Source: Hirschia sp964352025 (lineage in GTDB: Bacteria > Pseudomonadota > Alphaproteobacteria > Caulobacterales > Hyphomonadaceae). Taken from it: a stretch of 64,000 bases of DNA. Location of the stretch: NCBI GenBank assembly GCA_964352025.1, contig CAYGPZ010000001.1:186001-250000 (forward strand), in the 5' to 3' direction. A model generated the notes under the pieces. That model was not told the origin of the DNA. It was given only the letters and a program-made list of their open reading frames with translations, and did not search any database. Below, one piece after another: positions 61,045-64,000 of this stretch. Every line of letters starts with the position of its first letter. Positions within the stretch are counted from its first letter, which is position 1. A program made the translations under genes and the position numbers.

Positions 61045-61212
61045 TTACGCTGATTTTAGCGCGACTATCTCATCCTTAATTCGTAGTTTTTTTCGTTTTA
61101 GATCATGCAGTTCTTGATCTGGGGTGGAAGGGTGCTTTCGTTTGGATTCTATCTTGGTCTCAAGATGTTTATGACGTTCACTTAGCTCACGGATACGTGC
61201 GTCTGTGCTCAT
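61045..61212 (-). CDS. DUF465 (YdcH-like) small protein
   Basis: This gene encodes 55 residues: MSTDARIRELSERHKHLETKI..., then DLKRKKLRIKDEIVAL, the helical hairpin of the YdcH/DUF465 family (LKKrKLxLKDEI). AGGAGG lies 5 nt before the ATG. Function unknown. It is divergent from a second DUF465 gene at 61423. Confidence 0.88.
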   Translation of the reverse strand: MSTDARIRELSERHKHLETKIESKRKHPSTPDQELHDLKRKKLRIKDEIVALKSA

Positions 61213-61422
61213 TCAAACCTCCTTCTGAAATGTCTTTAAATTAAACCATAGACATCGTGAAGAGTCATCAGTAGAGCGATCAAAATATGTAATATGATGA
61301 AATTCTTATTTGACGAAATACATTTGATATTCCCTAAAAATCAGGCATAATCAAACAAATACCAAAGCGTTGATTGGCATTTATGACATCACCATTTGGT
61401 TGGTTTTTAGGAGGTCGCATAT

Positions 61423-61647
61423 ATGGATTATTCTGAAACTGGCAATGATTCAGATCCCGCAATTTCGACTGCGGAACGACTCGCGGAAATAGAGCAACAG
61501 CGCAAAGACTTGAATGCACGGATAGAGGCTTTAACGCAGCAGGGAAGTGCCGATCTTGAGATTGCAAATTTGAAAAGGCAGAAACTAAAATTGAAAGACG
61601 AGATGACCCGACTGATCGATAATTCTCTGCCCGATATTATCGCCTAA
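61423..61647 (+). CDS. DUF465 (YdcH-like) small protein
   Basis: The 74-aa protein has an acidic 18-residue leader and then the DUF465 helical hairpin (LAEIEQQRKDLNARIEAL; LKRQKLKLKDEMTRL). TTAGGAGG is well placed before the ATG. It forms a divergent pair with the gene at 61045 and differs mainly by its leader and tail. Function unknown. Confidence 0.88.
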   Translation: MDYSETGNDSDPAISTAERLAEIEQQRKDLNARIEALTQQGSADLEIANLKRQKLKLKDEMTRLIDNSLPDIIA

Positions 61648-61679
61648 ATGGGGAAAATATAATTTCTCAGAATTGAAAA

Positions 61680-62402
61680 CTAACTGGCTTCAGAGGAGCC
61701 GTTTGATTTTCTGCGCATTTTAGCGGCGTACATTGCTTCATCTGATCGCGCTATTTGTATCTCAGCTGTCTCATCATGTTCCAATGACGCTACACCAAAG
61801 GACGCATCAATACTTAGGCGATGTCCTTCGTGTTCAATCGAAATATCTTTAATGGCTTGCGATAATTGCGCAGCCTTTTCCTTAGCTGTGGTTGGCTTAA
61901 CGCTTGTGAGAACGGCTATAAATTCATCTCCGCCCAAACGACCTAAAAGGTCTGACTCGCGAGTTTGCTGAATAAGGACGTCGGCTACAGCGTGTAGAAT
62001 TTTATCACCTGCAGCATGTCCAAATCTGTCATTGATTTGTTTGAAGCCATCCAGATCAAAGTAAATGATGCTGGCATCTAGCCCATAGCGGCCCGCAAAA
62101 GCGATGAGGCGCGATAATTCTCTGACAAATGCGCGCCGATTGAACAGCGGAACAAGCGCATCATGGTCAGCCATGCTCTCGGCATTTTCCAATGCTTTGC
62201 TCATTGCAGTATTTTTAATTCGAAGGTCGGTAATTTCACCAGTCATCGCCGCAATAGCCGCGCGAACAGCCGGTGTTAGCTCGGCATCAGATATGCCAAA
62301 CAGTTCAGACGCTTTTTCAACGCCTATATCGCCATTTTCAACTGCATAGCGGGTTTTTCCGTCCGCATTGCGCTGAGCTGAGAAGATTGAGAGAAATTTC
62401 AT
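61680..62402 (-). CDS. diguanylate cyclase (GGDEF domain)
   Basis: The 240-aa protein has a short N-terminal helical region (about 1-75) without a clear sensor and a GGDEF domain (about 85-235). NRRAFVRELSRL, FDLDGFKQINDRFGHAAGD (metal Asp), and the active-site RLGGDEF (about 158) are present, with an upstream RxxD inhibitory site (RESD). It should make cyclic di-GMP with product inhibition. Monocistronic. Confidence 0.93.
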   Translation of the reverse strand: MKFLSIFSAQRNADGKTRYAVENGDIGVEKASELFGISDAELTPAVRAAIAAMTGEITDLRIKNTAMSKALENAESMADHDALVPLFNRRAFVRELSRLIAFAGRYGLDASIIYFDLDGFKQINDRFGHAAGDKILHAVADVLIQQTRESDLLGRLGGDEFIAVLTSVKPTTAKEKAAQLSQAIKDISIEHEGHRLSIDASFGVASLEHDETAEIQIARSDEAMYAAKMRRKSNGSSEAS

Positions 62403-62549
62403 TACCAGTCCACAATTCTCACTATGGTTAATGAATACCTGTTCACAGTTAGCGTGTCGTTAACAGCATAACGTAAAAATTAATGAAGTGCGACTCGGGG
62501 TTTATGTGCGGTGGCTGGATAAGGAGGCATGTTCAAACTTTTGATAACT

Positions 62550-63887
62550 TTATTCCACCTCATTCACCATTACCGGAATATTCGCTGTTCCGGCGCTGCC
62601 TTTGCCATCAGATATATAAGCAAATAGGCGATATTCACCGGCTGTTGATGGGGCGATAAAGATTGCTTTGATTGCGCTTTCGGGTTGGATTTGCAATTCC
62701 ACAATATCTGCTTGCTCTTCATGCGCGCCCGCAAGAGATCGTGCGCCAACTTCGTAGCGCAATTCCCAGCGCGTAGTCAGATTATCCCCGTCTGGATCCG
62801 CGACATCTAAATCGACGACATATTCTTGGCCAGCATTTAGATAAATAGAATCTTCCGCTTTTTTGCCATCTATCAGCATGCCTTTGACGCGGGGGGCGCG
62901 GTTTTCTGGATATTCACCCGTCCAGAACTGGGTCAATAAATCCACAGTCGAGGTTTTCAAACCATCTGGCGTAAAAAAGCCATACCATGTCGGGGTGCGT
63001 TCTTGTTTATTGCCCCATAGAAAAGCGTAGTGTCCTAAAACTTGTCCAGTTTGATCTTCCTGAATGCCTTTTTCAATCCGCCATTTTAGTGAATCAGCTT
63101 TTTCTCCAGAAGGTTCTTCTATTTCGCGCCCCCAAGCTGTTTTGGGCATTTCCCAATGACCTTTTACGCCGTATTCCGTAATGAAGAAGGGTTTGTCCAA
63201 ACCATATTCAAGAAGGCGTGTTTGCACGTTTTGAAGGTCCCAATAAACCTGAATGGATATCGCATCTAAATTGTCTGTGTATTCCAACGCGTAGTCGATA
63301 TCGTCTGGATTAAAGCCTGCAAAAGTCGTTGTCACAGGGTGGTTAGGGTCAACCTCGTGAATGTAATCCGTCAGTTCTTTTAGGCTCTCATAAACAATGG
63401 GCTGAACGCGTTGGATGTGACCGTCTTGATTGGTTGAAATATTCAATTCATTGCCGACAACCCACATCAATAAATTGGGATGGTTTTTATAGGCATCGAC
63501 TTGCGCTTTTAACTCTTCCAAATGAGCCGCGATGATAGCATCATCTTTATAGTCGAATTTCCCTTTTTGTTTTCTGAGATTTAATCCCATGGCCACCATG
63601 ACATCATGTTGTTTGGCTTGTTCCAATATTTCTTTGGCATTGTCGGCGCGCCATGTTCGGATAGAATTTCCGCCGGCAGCTTTCAGCTTTGCAATTCCAT
63701 CTTCCAAACTTCCATTATAGCCAACACCTTTGGCGATAAATGGTTGGCCATTGACCAGCATTTGATATCGACCATCTTCTGTTTTTGTCAGTTCGACGTT
63801 GGATGGCGCTTGCTCTTGAGAATTGATCCAGAAATAGCCGCCCAGCGCTATGGCCAGAACTAATAATGCTATGAAAAGGCGTTTCAT
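62550..63887 (-). CDS. membrane-anchored glycoside hydrolase (TIM-barrel, GH2-like clan)
   Basis: The 445-aa protein has a signal anchor or signal peptide (about 1-22, MKRLFIALLVLAIALGGYF), a TIM barrel (about 40-335), and a C-terminal beta-sandwich-like part with DLDVADPDGDNLTTRWEL (about 365-382). The acid/base Glu is in VGNELN (about 160), the nucleophile Glu in ITEYGVKG (about 255). It resembles the GH2 C-terminal/beta-glucanosyltransferase-like family acting outside the inner membrane. Substrate not known. I chose ATG 63887 because the anchor begins there; a longer reading reaches 63986. Confidence 0.87.
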   Translation of the reverse strand: MKRLFIALLVLAIALGGYFWINSQEQAPSNVELTKTEDGRYQMLVNGQPFIAKGVGYNGSLEDGIAKLKAAGGNSIRTWRADNAKEILEQAKQHDVMVAMGLNLRKQKGKFDYKDDAIIAAHLEELKAQVDAYKNHPNLLMWVVGNELNISTNQDGHIQRVQPIVYESLKELTDYIHEVDPNHPVTTTFAGFNPDDIDYALEYTDNLDAISIQVYWDLQNVQTRLLEYGLDKPFFITEYGVKGHWEMPKTAWGREIEEPSGEKADSLKWRIEKGIQEDQTGQVLGHYAFLWGNKQERTPTWYGFFTPDGLKTSTVDLLTQFWTGEYPENRAPRVKGMLIDGKKAEDSIYLNAGQEYVVDLDVADPDGDNLTTRWELRYEVGARSLAGAHEEQADIVELQIQPESAIKAIFIAPSTAGEYRLFAYISDGKGSAGTANIPVMVNEVE

Positions 63888-64000
63888 TGAGTGTCCATTC
63901 AATCGATCGATGCCTATTTGGTGCGTTCTAATTCTTATCTTTTTGTTCGGTATGAACAAGCTAAATTCGACATTAAAAATATGCACCCTTGTACACAGGC
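63888..64000. other. upstream region at the right window edge
   Basis: 113 nt upstream of the glycoside hydrolase gene. No gene that I can support. Confidence 0.4.

Overview
The window looks like a chromosomal segment of an alphaproteobacterium, most likely a marine stalked or budding member of the Caulobacterales/Hyphomonadaceae, possibly close to Hirschia. This is inferred from gene content: CpdR, a ZapA plus ZauP-type coiled-coil pair, TrcR (DUF1013), DUF1192 and DUF1465 proteins, mesaconyl-CoA hydratase with a malyl-CoA lyase/thioesterase homologue, large TonB-dependent receptors, and an AT-leaning composition. No phage, transposase, CRISPR array or plasmid function was seen. One tRNA gene, tRNA-Arg(CCT), is present.

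Layout. 1-5163: a LysR regulator divergent from a tightly overlapped operon (TonB receptor, MDR oxidoreductase, alpha/beta hydrolase cut by the window edge), probably for uptake and conversion of one organic compound. 5493-8080: class C serine hydrolase, pyridoxal kinase and GNAT acetyltransferase. 8252-11187: CoA-ester lyase/thioesterase, ArsC-like protein, mesaconyl-CoA hydratase and a small membrane protein, pointing to the ethylmalonyl-CoA pathway. 11184-15135: DUF2157-like membrane protein, thymidine kinase, TPR protein, coiled-coil membrane protein and VanZ-like protein.

15236-19488 holds the most unusual locus: two translationally coupled genes. The first encodes a nucleotide/deoxyribosyltransferase-like domain joined to a macro domain. 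The second encodes a polytopic membrane protein with a patatin phospholipase domain. This resembles sensor-plus-membrane-effector conflict systems. It is followed by tRNA-Arg and by a second TonB receptor gene. That gene is preceded by a perfect 20-bp palindrome and flanked by a 43-bp direct repeat derived from the 3' end of the neighbouring Rieske oxygenase gene.

23481-35193: SemiSWEET, HNH nuclease, BipA/TypA, a soluble double-PAS chemoreceptor, GT4 glycosyltransferase, GST-like protein, rhomboid protease, Hsp20, lipoprotein methyltransferase, SCP2 protein and hydrolase. Downstream of hsp20 on the minus strand are two stem-loops carrying C-rich anti-Shine-Dalgarno loops and ending in a terminator, a probable regulatory RNA. 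A second possible small RNA lies at about 36830-36969.

35199-46972: HisN-like phosphatase, XRE regulator, N-formylglutamate amidohydrolase, CpdR, a flavoprotein, ZapA/ZauP, then a central carbon cluster (transketolase, GAPDH, PGK, class I aldolase) and a 2-hydroxyacid dehydrogenase. 47160-56466: ThiE, GH10 xylanase, inositol monophosphatase, DinB protein, beta-lactamase-like hydrolase, an RsbQ homologue with a PAS histidine kinase, an ABC exporter and ribosomal protein L31. 56575-63887: DUF1465, DUF1192, quinone oxidoreductase, TrcR, a degenerate SDR, an acidic membrane protein with a hexanucleotide repeat, two divergent DUF465 proteins, a diguanylate cyclase and an anchored glycoside hydrolase.
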